64,000 bases of DNA from Rhodococcoides corynebacterioides NBRC 14404 (GCF_001894765.1 NZ_BCWV01000005.1:186001-250000), one strand, 5' to 3'. Numbered from the stretch's first letter, positions 11,985-22,456 are shown. Numbers and translations are program-made. The notes: generated by a model from the letters alone, not told the origin.

Positions 11985-13580
11985 TTGAGTCGAACCGGCC
12001 TGAAGGGTCGACGGAGCGCTGCGGGCCGAACCCGGCGTCGGTCGATCGGTGTCGCGGTCCTACTGGCGATCTCCGTCGCGACGGCCGTCACTCCACCCCC
12101 GGCCTCCGCCGTTCCGCCCCCACCGCCCAATCCGTCGGACGCCGACATCGCCGGCGCGCAGGCACGGGTCGGCGACGGCATCAGCCGCGTCAGCGATCTC
12201 ATCGACCGAGTCGCCGCCGCGAATCAGCAACTCGCCGCACTCGATGCCGCTGTCGCCGTGAAGCGCGAGGACGTCAACAAGGCCCTCGTCGACCTCCAGA
12301 ACGCACGCTCCGCGGCCGACGCCGCAGCCGCCGCCGTGACGCTGGCGCAGCGCGCACTCCAGGACGCCGGCCAGATCATCTCGGACGCGCAGCGCAAGTT
12401 CGACAGTGCCGCCGTCACCGATTACATCCGCGGCACCGGCTCCGCCGGGGCCTCGTCGCTGCTCGACGCCGATGGGCCGCAGGACGTGCTCGACCGTGCC
12501 CAGCTGCTGCGATTGCTCTCCGCCAAGCAGAACGCGGTGCTCGACGGCCTTCAGCGCGCCCGCACCGAACAGGCCAATCGGGACTCGGCCGCGCGAGCCA
12601 GCAAGGTCGAGGCGGACCGTGCCTCCGCCGCCGCCGACGCGAAGAAGGCCGAGGCGGAACAGGCCATCGCCGCCGCGGTTGCTGCTCAGCAGGATCAGTC
12701 CGCCCGCAAGGCTGCCGTCGAGGCCAACCGTGACGCGGCCGCCGCCGAGCTGGAATCCGCGCGGGCCGGCGCCGCCGGACTCGAAAGCCAGCGAGATGCG
12801 TACACGAGGTGGGACGCTCAGCGTCAGGCCGAGGAGGCCGCAGCGGCGGAGGCCGCGCGCCAGGCGGAACAGGCCGCCGCCGCGGCGGCCGCACGGGTCG
12901 CCGCCGATCAGGCCGCAGCCGACCGCGCTGCCACGGCGGCCGCCGCCGCACCCGATCACACCGACCTCGTCGGCGCGACCCGGCCGGGGACCGGAACTTC
13001 TTCCGGGTCCGGCGCCGGTGCGTCGAGTGGCGCCGGCACGTCGGGCTCGGGCACGTCGAGTGGCGCGGGTACGTCGAGTGGCACGGGTACGTCGGGCACG
13101 GGTACCGGCACGACCACGCCGAGCAAACCGAGTGTCGGTAAGCCTGCTGTGACCGGTAGTGCAGCGATCGAGCTGGTCATCGACCGCGGAATGTCGGTGC
13201 TCGGGACGCCGTATTCGTGGGGTGGCGGTAACGAGAACGGGCCCACCAAAGGCATCCGTGACGGCGGTGTCGCCGACAGTTACGGCGACTACAACAAGGT
13301 GGGCTTCGACTGTTCGGGCTTGATGATGTACGCCTTCGGCGGCTTGGGCATCTCGCTGCCTCATTACACCGGGTATCAGTACACGGCCGGTAAGCAGGTT
13401 CCGTCGTCCCAGATGAAGCGCGGCGACATGCTGTTCTGGGGGCCGGGCGCATCGCAGCACGTGGCGCTGTACCTCGGCGACGGCACCATGCTCGAGGCGC
13501 CGCAGTCGGGCGACGTGGTCAAGGTGTCGCCGGTGCGGTGGAGCGGCATGACGCCGTACGCCGTGCGCATGGTGGAGTGA
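11985..13580 (+). CDS. Secreted NlpC/P60 peptidoglycan hydrolase, RipA-like
   Basis: A 531-residue exported endopeptidase that would cleave peptide stems of peptidoglycan during cell separation. TTG at 11985 is chosen because it follows GAGGGAGA and begins directly with a twin-Arg-rich, hydrophobic signal peptide ending near ASA at about residue 39. Residues about 45-310 are Ala/Gln/Arg-rich coiled coil, as in RipA. A Gly/Ser/Thr linker of repeated SGAGTSSGTG units follows (about 335-380). The C-terminal NlpC/P60 domain has the catalytic Cys in FDCSGLMMY (about 443) and His in QHVALYLG (about 491). M. tuberculosis has two such genes in tandem here (ripA, ripB); only one is present in this window. 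Confidence 0.9.
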   Translation: MSRTGLKGRRSAAGRTRRRSIGVAVLLAISVATAVTPPPASAVPPPPPNPSDADIAGAQARVGDGISRVSDLIDRVAAANQQLAALDAAVAVKREDVNKALVDLQNARSAADAAAAAVTLAQRALQDAGQIISDAQRKFDSAAVTDYIRGTGSAGASSLLDADGPQDVLDRAQLLRLLSAKQNAVLDGLQRARTEQANRDSAARASKVEADRASAAADAKKAEAEQAIAAAVAAQQDQSARKAAVEANRDAAAAELESARAGAAGLESQRDAYTRWDAQRQAEEAAAAEAARQAEQAAAAAAARVAADQAAADRAATAAAAAPDHTDLVGATRPGTGTSSGSGAGASSGAGTSGSGTSSGAGTSSGTGTSGTGTGTTTPSKPSVGKPAVTGSAAIELVIDRGMSVLGTPYSWGGGNENGPTKGIRDGGVADSYGDYNKVGFDCSGLMMYAFGGLGISLPHYTGYQYTAGKQVPSSQMKRGDMLFWGPGASQHVALYLGDGTMLEAPQSGDVVKVSPVRWSGMTPYAVRMVE

Positions 13581-13599
13581 CCCACGCCGACCCTTCCCC

Positions 13600-15513
13600 T
13601 CAGAACGGGGGTGGGGTGTCGTCGGGTGGGTGGAGCTTCATCGCGTTGCGGAGTCTGTTGCGGTTGCGTTCCTGTCGTCGGCGGGCGTGTTTCTGCTCGG
13701 TGCGTGGGGCGGGTCGGGTGCGTTCGGTGAGGCCCGGTCTCGGTGGTCGCGGCGTGGACGTGTCGGGTGGGTCGCCGAAGACGATCGTGTCGAGTCCGGG
13801 GTGGACGTCGTGGCCCGTGAACGCGGGGCCGAGGACGGTGCGTCCGCCGGGGATGGTGATGGTGCGAATCAGCCGGCTCGGATTATTCGGGTCGGGGTAC
13901 TGGTCGTCGACGAAGTCCCCGAACGTCTTCAGAAGGTGATGGAACCGGCATTTGGCGCCGAGTCCGGCCGCGTCGGTGCGCCCGCCCTGCTCGGGGTGGG
14001 TGTGGTCGTATTCGGTGATGTGGTCGAGGTCGGCGTCCCAGGCCGGCTTGTTGCAGCCGGGCCAGGTGCAGAACTGATCCCGCGCCCGCACATAGGCATC
14101 GAGGGCGGCGGAGGGGCGGTACGGGTTCGACGGCTGGGTCGCCGGGAGTGGGGTGTCGGTGCCGTCGCCGAGGGGGCGGATGACGGTTCGGGGGTCGGCG
14201 GCGAGGTCGCGGACGTGGGCGCCGGAGATGATGCCGATGCCGGCGAGGAATCCGACGCCGTCGACGGTGTCGAGACCGAAGGGCTCCTCGCACCCCCGAG
14301 TGCTGGGTGCCTCGTCCTCGGCGACGGTCGCATCGGCGCTGACATCGACGTCGGCGTCGGCTTCGGCGTTCTGCCCATCCGATGACAACGATTCTGCTGA
14401 AACCGACTCCACCGCAACCGCCCCCGCCGCAACCGCATCCGCCGCAACCGATTCTGCCGCGGGCGGTTCCGTCGTAACCCGTTCCACTGCAACCGAACCC
14501 GTCGCATCACCGTCGACCTCGACCTCGGCCCGGGTCTCGACGCGGTCCGCGTCCGGTCGCGGCAGGTGCTGTGGCGACCTGCAGACCCGGTCGGACTCCG
14601 GGGCGGGGACGGGGCCGGTGAGGGTGGTGGTGTCGGTGACGAGGTGGATCACGATCCGCGGCGCGGTCGCCGCGAACCTGCCGGGGTCGATGTTCTTGTA
14701 GCGGCAGTCGGTGATGGGGCGGTCGCAGTCGCACCCGAACTCGGTCTGGGTGACCAGCGCGTAGTGCGCATCGGAGGCCCGCGCCGCCTTCGACCGGGTG
14801 TCCTTGGGGCACACCTGCGCCGCGAGGCGGTGCACGGTCTCAGCGAACACGGCGGTGTCCTCGGCGGACCGGGTGTCCGTCGTCGTGGCCATCCCGTCCC
14901 GCCCGGTCTCGACGGTGAACTCCCGGTTCCGCTTCGCTGCTTCTCGGCGTGCGCGGACGGCGTCGGGGTCGCGGCGGTGCACCATCGTGTCGACCATGAT
15001 CTCCATCCGCGCCGGCGACCACGACCCGGGTTTACGGAGGGCGCGGGCGATGTCGGCGTCGACCAACGCCGCGTAGCACTGGCCTTCGATGAGTTCGGTG
15101 CGGGAGACGATGGTGCGGATGTGGTGCGGGGTGACGATTCCGTCGCGTAGGCACTGCGCGACCTGAGGTAGCCGGTCGCGGAGGGCGACGGCGTCGGTGA
15201 GCAGGGTGCGGGCGGCGAACGGGGTGATCGACATCGTCGTGGCGATCGTGGCGGCGCAGCGGGTGAACGCGTCGAGCTCACGCCGGTCCTCGTCCTCGAA
15301 CGGTTCCACCAGTTCGGCGTGCATAGCGGCGGCGAGCTGGTATTCGAACCACTTCAGGTACGCCACCCCGGCGGCCGCGTGCACCAGGGCGTCCAGAGCC
15401 CGGGCAGAGGGCGGGTCGGTGGTGGCGGGCAGACCCAACGCGGAGTGATCCAATGCAGCCCACGGCGTCGCCGCCGTGCTCGCCGCACCTGCCCCCACCT
15501 GCACACTCGTCAT
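13600..15513 (-). CDS. DUF222 and HNH endonuclease domain protein (13E12 repeat family-like)
   Basis: A 637-residue protein with an N-terminal helical DUF222 domain (about residues 25-300). The C-terminal HNH nuclease motif CTWPGCNKP...DLDHITEYDHTHP...KCRFHH lies at about 478-530. This arrangement is that of the 13E12 (REP13E12) family, which is multicopy in mycobacteria and rhodococci and partly induced by DNA damage. Residues about 335-385 form a low-complexity insert rich in Ala, Val, Glu and Ser, coded by an imperfect 15-base repeat. The gene is inverted relative to its neighbours and separates the NlpC/P60 gene from moxR, which are close together in M. tuberculosis. ATG at 15513 follows a GGGGGG stretch. 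It is probably a mobile or selfish gene, but no terminal repeats were seen. Confidence 0.88.
   Translation of the reverse strand: MTSVQVGAGAASTAATPWAALDHSALGLPATTDPPSARALDALVHAAAGVAYLKWFEYQLAAAMHAELVEPFEDEDRRELDAFTRCAATIATTMSITPFAARTLLTDAVALRDRLPQVAQCLRDGIVTPHHIRTIVSRTELIEGQCYAALVDADIARALRKPGSWSPARMEIMVDTMVHRRDPDAVRARREAAKRNREFTVETGRDGMATTTDTRSAEDTAVFAETVHRLAAQVCPKDTRSKAARASDAHYALVTQTEFGCDCDRPITDCRYKNIDPGRFAATAPRIVIHLVTDTTTLTGPVPAPESDRVCRSPQHLPRPDADRVETRAEVEVDGDATGSVAVERVTTEPPAAESVAADAVAAGAVAVESVSAESLSSDGQNAEADADVDVSADATVAEDEAPSTRGCEEPFGLDTVDGVGFLAGIGIISGAHVRDLAADPRTVIRPLGDGTDTPLPATQPSNPYRPSAALDAYVRARDQFCTWPGCNKPAWDADLDHITEYDHTHPEQGGRTDAAGLGAKCRFHHLLKTFGDFVDDQYPDPNNPSRLIRTITIPGGRTVLGPAFTGHDVHPGLDTIVFGDPPDTSTPRPPRPGLTERTRPAPRTEQKHARRRQERNRNRLRNAMKLHPPDDTPPPF
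14395..14512 (-). repeat. Imperfect 15-base tandem repeat inside the DUF222/HNH gene
   Basis: Units close to CCGCCGCAACCGATT (plus strand) recur about seven times in frame. Each adds five residues of the Ala/Val/Glu/Ser type. The three central units are nearly identical and the outer ones are degraded. Confidence 0.7.
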
Positions 15514-15529
15514 GCCGCCGACCCCCCAG

Positions 15530-15550
15530 TCGCTCGTATGTTCGAGTGTA
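15530..15550 (-). promoter_or_regulatory. Possible SOS (LexA) box with -10 box before the DUF222/HNH gene
   Basis: On the minus strand a TACACT box (15550-15545) runs directly into TCGAAC-ATAC-GAGCGA (15545-15530). The actinobacterial LexA site is TCGAAC-N4-GTTCGA, so ten of twelve fixed bases agree. LexA control of 13E12 family genes is known in mycobacteria. Confidence 0.45.
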
Positions 15551-15765
15551 CCGGCACCCACCGACACAGTCGATGACACGCACGCACGAACCTGGCGGCC
15601 TCAGCGCGGGAGTTGGCCGGCGACGGTCTTCCGGAGCGCCCCGGCCGGCCCCTCGTCACCGCTACCGGTCGACTGTCGGTGACACCTGCCATAGTGGGGG
15701 AGGTCAGCAGTGCACACAGGGCATCCGGCGCGCGGTGTCCCGGGCAGAAAGCGGTGGTTCCGAAG

Positions 15766-16911
15766 GTGACCTCACGAGAGACCGACACGACCGACATGGC
15801 TCGGGACGTGCAGACGCTCGAGAAGGCCGTCTACGAGGTCAAACGGGTCATCGTGGGTCAGGACCGGCTGGTCGAGCGCATTCTCGTCGGGTTGCTCGCC
15901 CGCGGCCACGTGTTGCTCGAAGGTGTTCCCGGCGTGGCGAAGACGCTGGCGGTCGAGACGTTCGCAACGGTCGTCGGAGGATCCTTCTCGCGCGTCCAGT
16001 TCACTCCGGATCTGGTTCCGACCGATCTGATCGGCACCCGGATCTTCCGGCAGGGCAAGGAAGAATTCGACATCGAGCTCGGCCCGGTGGTCGCGAACTT
16101 CGTGCTCGCGGACGAGATCAACCGTGCCCCCGCCAAGGTCCAGTCGGCGCTGCTCGAGGTCATGGCCGAACGGCACGTGTCCATCGGCGGCCGCACCTAT
16201 CCGATGCCGGATCCGTTCCTGGTCATGGCCACGCAGAACCCCATCGAGAACGAGGGCGTCTATCCCTTGCCGGAGGCCCAGCGCGACCGATTCCTCTTCA
16301 AGATCGTCGTCGACTACCCGTCGGTGGAGGAGGAGCGCGAGATCGTCTACCGCATGGGGGTCGCGCCGCCGACGCCGCAGCAGGTACTGAACCCCGACGA
16401 ACTGGTGCGGTTGCAGAAGGTCGCCGCGTCCGTGTTCGTGCACCATGCTCTGGTCGACTACGTCGTCAGGGTCATCGCGGCGACACGCAACCCCCGGGAC
16501 GTGGGACTCGACGACGTCGCGTCCTGGATCGCGTACGGTGCGTCCCCGCGCGCGACCTTGGGCATCATCGCGGCCTCCCGCGCTCTCGCACTGCTGCGCG
16601 GTCGCGACTACGTGGTGCCCCAGGACGTCCTGGAGGTGATTCCCGACGTGCTGCGCCACCGACTCGTGCTGTCCTACGACGCGCTGGCCGACGAGGTGAC
16701 CCCCGAACAGGTGATCACCCGCGTCCTGCAGACCGTGGGTCTCCCGCAGGTCGGAGTCCAGGCCGTGCCGCAGCAGGGCCCCGCACCCCAGCATGGCCCG
16801 GCTCCCCAGCAAGGCCCCGCGCCGCAGCAGGGCTCGGCTCCCCAGCAGGGCCCCGCGCAGCAGCAGAGCCCCGCACTCCAGCAGGCTCCGGCGACCGATT
16901 CGTCGCGGTGA
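15766..16911 (+). CDS. moxR: MoxR-family AAA+ ATPase
   Basis: A 381-residue AAA+ ATPase of the MoxR/RavA group, equivalent to Rv1479. Walker A is GVPGVAKT (residues about 53-60), Walker B is VLADEINRAPAKVQ and sensor 1 is MATQNPIENEG. MoxR proteins act with VWA-domain partners as chaperones in maturation of other proteins. The DUF58 and VWA genes that follow complete such a module. The C-terminus ends in seven hexapeptide units of the PQQGPA type that do not belong to the conserved core. The start is uncertain: GTG 15766, GTG 15754 and ATG 15796 are all in frame, and only weak RBS sequences are present. Confidence 0.92.
   Translation: MTSRETDTTDMARDVQTLEKAVYEVKRVIVGQDRLVERILVGLLARGHVLLEGVPGVAKTLAVETFATVVGGSFSRVQFTPDLVPTDLIGTRIFRQGKEEFDIELGPVVANFVLADEINRAPAKVQSALLEVMAERHVSIGGRTYPMPDPFLVMATQNPIENEGVYPLPEAQRDRFLFKIVVDYPSVEEEREIVYRMGVAPPTPQQVLNPDELVRLQKVAASVFVHHALVDYVVRVIAATRNPRDVGLDDVASWIAYGASPRATLGIIAASRALALLRGRDYVVPQDVLEVIPDVLRHRLVLSYDALADEVTPEQVITRVLQTVGLPQVGVQAVPQQGPAPQHGPAPQQGPAPQQGSAPQQGPAQQQSPALQQAPATDSSR
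16768..16893 (+). repeat. 18-base tandem repeat coding the MoxR tail
   Basis: Seven contiguous 18-base units encode PQQGPA, PQHGPA, PQQGPA, PQQGSA, PQQGPA, QQQSPA and LQQAPA. The units diverge most toward the 3' end. Confidence 0.85.
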
Positions 16912-17858
16912 CGGACACGAACCACGGCCGGCCCCCGTCGTTCGCGTCGGGGTCGCTGGAGGATCCCCGGCTGACGTCGGCTCTGCGCACCCTGGAGCTG
17001 ACGGTTCGTCGTCGTCTCGACGGGGTGCTCCACGGTGATCATCTCGGCCTGATCCCGGGTCCGGGGTCCGAGCCGGGCGACGCCCGCGAGTACCAACCCG
17101 GCGACGACGTCCGTCGAATGGATTGGTCCGTGACGGCGCGCACGACCCAGCCGCACGTCCGCCAGACCGTGGCGGACCGCGAGTTGGAGACGTGGCTGGC
17201 GATCGACCTGTCCGCCAGTCTCGACTTCGGGACGGCGGGATGCGAGAAGCGTGATCTGGTGGTGGCGGCTGCTGCGGCGATCGCTCACCTGACCACCGGA
17301 GGCGGCAATCGCCTGGGCGCGGTGATCACCACCGGTGACCGCGTCCTGCGGGTGCCTGCTCGCGGGGGCCGGCCGCACCTGCAGTCGCTGCTCGAGACCG
17401 TCGCCACCACCCCGCACGCCGCGGAAGGCACGCGCGGCGACCTGGCCGGCGCGATCGACTCCCTCCGCCGCCCGGAACGTCGCCGCGGCCTCGCCGTCGT
17501 GGTGAGCGATTTCCTCGGGTCGACCGACTGGGAGCGCCCGCTCCGCGCGATCGCAGCGCGTCACGACGTCCTCGCCGTCGAGGTGCTCGATCCTCGCGAT
17601 CTGGAACTCCCCGACGTCGGTGACGTGGTGCTGCACGATCCGGAATCGGGACGGACCCGCGAGTTCTCCGTGACGCCGCAACTGCGATCAGACTTCGCCC
17701 GTGCCGCGAGCGATCATCGCCGTGACGTCGAGAAGATCCTGCGAGGTTGCAACGCACCGCGGTTGACGCTGCGGACCGACGGCGACTGGATCGCCGACGT
17801 CGTTCGGTTCGTGTCACGGCGGCGCCACGGTGCGAGCGTGGGGACGAGCACGCGATGA
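16908..17858 (+). CDS. DUF58 domain protein, MoxR partner
   Basis: A 316-residue cytoplasmic protein equivalent to Rv1480. The DUF58 core motif [18 protein letters not shown] lies at about residues 59-76. A VWA-like fold follows, with [12 protein letters not shown] at about 97-108 and VVVSDFLG further on. It is the middle member of the MoxR/DUF58/VWA module and probably bridges the ATPase and its substrates. The GTG start overlaps the moxR stop by four bases (GTGA), and the 3' end overlaps the next gene in the same way. Confidence 0.93.
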   Translation: MTDTNHGRPPSFASGSLEDPRLTSALRTLELTVRRRLDGVLHGDHLGLIPGPGSEPGDAREYQPGDDVRRMDWSVTARTTQPHVRQTVADRELETWLAIDLSASLDFGTAGCEKRDLVVAAAAAIAHLTTGGGNRLGAVITTGDRVLRVPARGGRPHLQSLLETVATTPHAAEGTRGDLAGAIDSLRRPERRRGLAVVVSDFLGSTDWERPLRAIAARHDVLAVEVLDPRDLELPDVGDVVLHDPESGRTREFSVTPQLRSDFARAASDHRRDVEKILRGCNAPRLTLRTDGDWIADVVRFVSRRRHGASVGTSTR

Positions 17859-18850
17859 GCCTTTCCGGATTCTCGGCGCCCTGGTGGTTGCTGTTCCTGC
17901 TTGTGGTGGTCGGCCTCGTGGTCGCCTATGTGTGGGCGCAGCGCCGGCGGGTGCGCAACACGCTTCGCTTCACCAACCTGGAACTGCTCGAGCGGGTCGC
18001 GCCGGCGCGCCCCGGTCGGCTCCGTCATCTCCCGACCGCCCTGATCCTCGTCGGGCTGCTGTTCCTCGGGATCGCGCTGGCCGGGCCGACGTCGGACCAG
18101 CGGGTGCCCCGCAACCGCGCCACCGTGATGCTCGTGGTCGACGTGTCGTTGTCCATGGAGGCCACCGACGTGGAGCCGAGCCGCCTGGCCGCCGCTCAGG
18201 AGGCGGGCAAGCAGTTCGCCGACGGGCTCACGCCCGGCATCAACCTCGGACTCGTGGCGTTCGCGGGAACGGCGTCGGTGCTCGTGTCACCGACGGTGGA
18301 CCGCGACGCGACGAAGTCCGCCATCGATCGACTGCAGTTGGCGGAGCGCACCGCGACCGGCGAGGCGATCTTCACGGCCATGCAGTCCATCGACACCCTC
18401 GCGGCGGTGCTCGGCGGGTCCGACGCGGCTCCGCCCGCCCGCATCGTGCTGCTCTCCGACGGGAAGCAGACGGTGCCCGACGACCCCGACGACCCACGTG
18501 GTGGATACACGGCGGCCCGTGAGGCCGAGGCCAAGGGCATTCCCATCTCGACGATTTCGTTCGGCACCAGCTTCGGCACCGTCGACATCACCGACGAGCA
18601 GGGCGAGACGCAGCGCGTCGCGGTTCCCGTCGACGATCCGTCGCTCGAGGAAATCGCCGACCTGTCCGGTGGCAGCTTCTTCACCGCATCGAGTCTCGAG
18701 GAACTGACCGAGGTCTACGACACCCTCGAGGAGCAGATCGGATTCGAGACCACGCGGGGCGACGCGAGTCGGCCTTGGCTGATCGCCGGAGTCCTGTTCG
18801 TCACGGCAGGATTCGTCACAGCATTGTCGCTACGCCAACGGGTGCCCTGA
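17855..18850 (+). CDS. Membrane-anchored VWA domain protein (Rv1481-like)
   Basis: A 331-residue protein with a VWA domain between membrane segments. Hydrophobic helices lie at about residues 9-27, 57-75 and 307-326. The metal-ion-dependent adhesion motif DVSLSME (DxSxS) is near residue 95 and should bind Mg2+. It completes the MoxR-DUF58-VWA module, in which the ATPase is thought to act on or through the VWA protein. The ATG overlaps the DUF58 stop as ATGA. Confidence 0.93.
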   Translation: MSLSGFSAPWWLLFLLVVVGLVVAYVWAQRRRVRNTLRFTNLELLERVAPARPGRLRHLPTALILVGLLFLGIALAGPTSDQRVPRNRATVMLVVDVSLSMEATDVEPSRLAAAQEAGKQFADGLTPGINLGLVAFAGTASVLVSPTVDRDATKSAIDRLQLAERTATGEAIFTAMQSIDTLAAVLGGSDAAPPARIVLLSDGKQTVPDDPDDPRGGYTAAREAEAKGIPISTISFGTSFGTVDITDEQGETQRVAVPVDDPSLEEIADLSGGSFFTASSLEELTEVYDTLEEQIGFETTRGDASRPWLIAGVLFVTAGFVTALSLRQRVP

Positions 18851-18863
18851 CGCACGTCGGTAG

Positions 18864-19664
<801 letters not shown>

Positions 19665-19704
19665 CCACTCTTCTTCTCTCGTCGACGAAAGGCTCGAAGA
19701 CCTC

Positions 19705-20529
19705 ATGGGCGGACTGCTCGAAGGCAAGACCATCCTCATCACCGGCATCATCACCGATGCCTCCATCGCGTTCCACGCGGCCAAGGTGGCGCAGGAGCAG
19801 GGCGCGACGGTGATCATCACCGGGTTCGATCGGTTGCGACTGATCGACCGCATCGCCCAGCGGCTCCCGCAGCCGGTCCCGCCGGCCATCGAGTTGGACG
19901 CGACCAACGAGGAGCACCTCGCGGCGCTGCCCGACCGACTGCGCGAGGTCGCGCCGAACGGCATCGACGGTGTGCTGCACTCCATCGCGTTCGCTCCGCG
20001 CACGCTCATGGGACCGGATGCGAAGCCCTTCCTCGAGGGACCGGGTCCGGACGCGGCCGCGGCGTTCCAGATCTCGGCATGGAGCTACGCCTCCGTCGCC
20101 CGTGCCGTGCTGCCGGTCATGAACGAGGGGGGCTCCATCGTCGGTATGGACTTCGATCCCCGCACGGCCATGCCGTACTACAACTGGATGGGCGTCGCCA
20201 AGGCCGCGCTGGAATCCGTCAATCGCTACGTGGCACGTGAGGTGGGCGCGGCGAAGAAGGTGCGGTCCAATCTCGTGGCGGCCGGGCCGATCAAGACGCT
20301 CGCCGCGAAGGCCATCGCCGGGACCGCCACGGGCGACGCCGCGAAGATGAATCAGCTCAACGAGTACTGGGACGGCGCGTCGCCCATCGGATGGGACGTC
20401 GAGGACCCGACCGCGGTCGCCAAGTCGATCTGCGCGTTGCTCTCGGACTGGCTTCCGGCCACCACCGGGTCGATCGTCTACGTGGACGGCGGCGCCAGCC
20501 ACAACACCTGGTTGCCCGAGAATCTCTGA
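19705..20529 (+). CDS. inhA: Enoyl-[ACP] reductase InhA
   Basis: A 274-residue NADH-dependent enoyl-ACP reductase, the last step of FAS-II and the isoniazid target in mycobacteria. [11 protein letters not shown] (residues 14-24) is the cofactor loop. LHSIAF holds the NADH-contacting Ser (S93, equivalent to S94 of M. tuberculosis InhA). The catalytic pair is Y159 and K166 in [24 protein letters not shown] precedes the substrate-binding loop. The fabG1-inhA pair supports a mycolic-acid-producing host. AAAGG is the likely RBS. Confidence 0.97.
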   Translation: MGGLLEGKTILITGIITDASIAFHAAKVAQEQGATVIITGFDRLRLIDRIAQRLPQPVPPAIELDATNEEHLAALPDRLREVAPNGIDGVLHSIAFAPRTLMGPDAKPFLEGPGPDAAAAFQISAWSYASVARAVLPVMNEGGSIVGMDFDPRTAMPYYNWMGVAKAALESVNRYVAREVGAAKKVRSNLVAAGPIKTLAAKAIAGTATGDAAKMNQLNEYWDGASPIGWDVEDPTAVAKSICALLSDWLPATTGSIVYVDGGASHNTWLPENL

Positions 20530-20538
20530 TCCTGCGCG

Positions 20539-20565
20539 GGCCGGACAGGGACGCCCTGTCCGGCC
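20539..20565 (+). terminator. Strong hairpin between inhA and hemH
   Basis: GGCCGGACAGGG and its exact complement CCCTGTCCGGCC flank a three-base loop, ten bases after the inhA stop. It ends about 16 bases before the hemH start. No U tract follows. Confidence 0.6.
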
Positions 20566-20581
20566 GGGCAGAATGGGAGCC

Positions 20582-21634
20582 ATGAACTACGACGCGCTGT
20601 TGGTGCTGTCCTTCGGCGGCCCGGAAGGCCCGGACGACGTGCGACCGTTTCTCGAGAACGTCACGCGCGGACGGGGAGTCCCACCGGAGCGCCTCGACGC
20701 GGTGGCCGAGCACTATCTGCACTTCGGTGGTGTCTCGCCGATCAACCGGCTGAACCGGGAGATCATCGCTGCGGTCGAGGCCGAATTCGCGCTCACCGGC
20801 GTGGATCTGCCGGTGTACTTCGGCAATCGGAACTGGCACCCGATGGTGGAGGACACCGTGGCCGGGATGCGCGACGACGGTGTGCGCAACGCGCTGGTCT
20901 TCCCGACCTCGGCTTGGGGCGGGTACTCGGGGTGCCGTCAGTATCACGAGGACATCGCCCGGGCGCGCGCTGCGGTCGGCGACGGAGCCCCACAACTGAC
21001 GAAGCTGCGCCAGTACTACGACCACCCGCTGCTCGTCGAGGCCTTCGGCGACGCGATCACCGCTGCGCTGCATCGACTTCCGGCGGACAAGCGTGCCGGA
21101 GCGCGTGTGGTGTTCACCGCACATTCGGTGCCGGTGTCGGCGGATACCGCCGCAGGACCTCCCTCGGCGGGTGGGCATCTCTACAGTCGTCAGGTCGCCG
21201 AGGCCGCACGGCTGTGCGCGGCGGCCGCCGGCGTCGCGGAGCACGATCTCGTGTGGCAGTCCCGGTCGGGCCCGCCGCAGATCCCGTGGCTGGAGCCGGA
21301 CATCTGCGATCACCTCGAGACCCTCGCCGCCGACGGGGTGGACGCGGTGGTGGTCTGTCCCGTCGGGTTCGTCTCGGACCACCTCGAGGTGATCTGGGAT
21401 CTCGACACCGAGGCCGTCGAGAAGGCCGCGGCACTCGGCATCGCCTTCGAGCGGGCCGGAACTCCGGGCGACGACCCGCGCTTCGCGACGTTGGTGCGAA
21501 CGTTGGTGCAGGAGCGCACCTCCGGGGTCGCCGCAGCGCGTCTGGGATCAGAGCCGGCGTTCGGCACCACGGTGGACGGCTCGCCGTGCAACCCCGGGTG
21601 CTGTGAGCCGCCCGTTCGCCGTCGCCCCGCCTGA
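20582..21634 (+). CDS. hemH: Ferrochelatase (coproporphyrin type, CpfC/HemH)
   Basis: A 350-residue enzyme that inserts ferrous iron into a porphyrin. In actinobacteria the substrate is coproporphyrin III in the coproporphyrin-dependent haem pathway. Family segments include [47 protein letters not shown] (catalytic His) and [15 protein letters not shown] (catalytic Glu). The C-terminal cysteines C336, C340 and C341 (CNPGCC) match the [2Fe-2S] cluster ligands known in actinobacterial ferrochelatases. ATG 20582 with GGGAG just upstream is preferred; an ATG at 20573 is in frame. It corresponds to Rv1485 and follows inhA. Confidence 0.94.
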   Translation: MNYDALLVLSFGGPEGPDDVRPFLENVTRGRGVPPERLDAVAEHYLHFGGVSPINRLNREIIAAVEAEFALTGVDLPVYFGNRNWHPMVEDTVAGMRDDGVRNALVFPTSAWGGYSGCRQYHEDIARARAAVGDGAPQLTKLRQYYDHPLLVEAFGDAITAALHRLPADKRAGARVVFTAHSVPVSADTAAGPPSAGGHLYSRQVAEAARLCAAAAGVAEHDLVWQSRSGPPQIPWLEPDICDHLETLAADGVDAVVVCPVGFVSDHLEVIWDLDTEAVEKAAALGIAFERAGTPGDDPRFATLVRTLVQERTSGVAAARLGSEPAFGTTVDGSPCNPGCCEPPVRRRPA

Positions 21635-21638
21635 CCGA

Positions 21639-22448
21639 TCAGGGGTGCAGGAAACGGTCCACCGCGTCCGTGACGGCGACGCGGCGGGCCGTGCGCACCG
21701 CGGTGCGCAACGATCGCACGGTGGTCTCGCGCGTCTCGGCGCCGGTGCTGGTGGGCGCCTCCGACGGCGCCGCGACGTCGGCGGCGTCGAGGATGGCGTC
21801 CACGCGGTCCGCGGTGTCGAGCACGCGCGTGATGCGTTCGGACAGAAGGGGATACGGGTGCGCCTGCGCCGCCGCCAGGCGCTCGGCGATGACGACGCGC
21901 GGGTCGCCGATCCGCCTGGTGACCACTGCGGGCGCGGAGCCGAGGACGTCGGCCGCCTCCCGCACCACCTCCCGCATCGTGTACTCCACCTCACCGAGTG
22001 CGGTGTCTCGGCGAGCCGGTGGTTGCCGGAAGCGGAACACGGTCCAGCGCAGCACGTCCGGACCTTCGACGGTGGGGACCAGGCCGATCCCGACGCCACC
22101 CGGAACCCCCACCATGACGCCCTCGCCCGCGGTCAGGGCGGCGGCCGCGAAGGCAGTGCCGGTCGGCAGACCCGCGACGTCCCCGGGGACGGGTAGAACC
22201 AACTCGACCGTGGCCGCCGCCTCACCGGCCGGCGCGGCGAGGCGGAGAACGCTCAACAGCGTGGCGGATCCGACGTCTCGCGGCGTCGGCCACGGTAGAT
22301 CCAGGTCCTCGGCAGTTTCCTCGTCGCCGGCGACGACCAACGCCAGCGGGGCCCACCGACCGAGGGCATCGAGAACGTCGTCGGGCGCGGCCCGGCCGCC
22401 CAGCCAGGCGCCGGACCAGATCGCGAGAGATGCCGAGGGTGAGGACAC
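21639..22448 (-). CDS. Conserved protein, Rv1486c-like
   Basis: A 269-residue protein without a domain I can name. It is rich in Ala, Val and Gly, lacks clear membrane segments, and has a central segment VLRWTVFRFRQPP and a charged, Arg-rich C-terminal half. The position, convergent with hemH, and the length match Rv1486c of M. tuberculosis. The GTG at 22448 is preceded by TAAACT eight bases upstream. The stop lies four bases from that of hemH. Confidence 0.75.
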   Translation of the reverse strand: MSSPSASLAIWSGAWLGGRAAPDDVLDALGRWAPLALVVAGDEETAEDLDLPWPTPRDVGSATLLSVLRLAAPAGEAAATVELVLPVPGDVAGLPTGTAFAAAALTAGEGVMVGVPGGVGIGLVPTVEGPDVLRWTVFRFRQPPARRDTALGEVEYTMREVVREAADVLGSAPAVVTRRIGDPRVVIAERLAAAQAHPYPLLSERITRVLDTADRVDAILDAADVAAPSEAPTSTGAETRETTVRSLRTAVRTARRVAVTDAVDRFLHP

Positions 22449-22456
22449 GAGAGACG

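Noticed and set aside
12991..13120. Repeats suggesting a mobile element in the NlpC/P60 gene
   Set aside because: They encode an in-frame Gly/Ser/Thr linker typical of secreted actinobacterial hydrolases; no inverted ends or transposase are present.
15453..16907. Single long frame joining the moxR region with DUF58
   Set aside because: The upstream part is out of frame with moxR and Arg-rich; the DUF58 start at 16908 with a GTGA overlap explains the gene.
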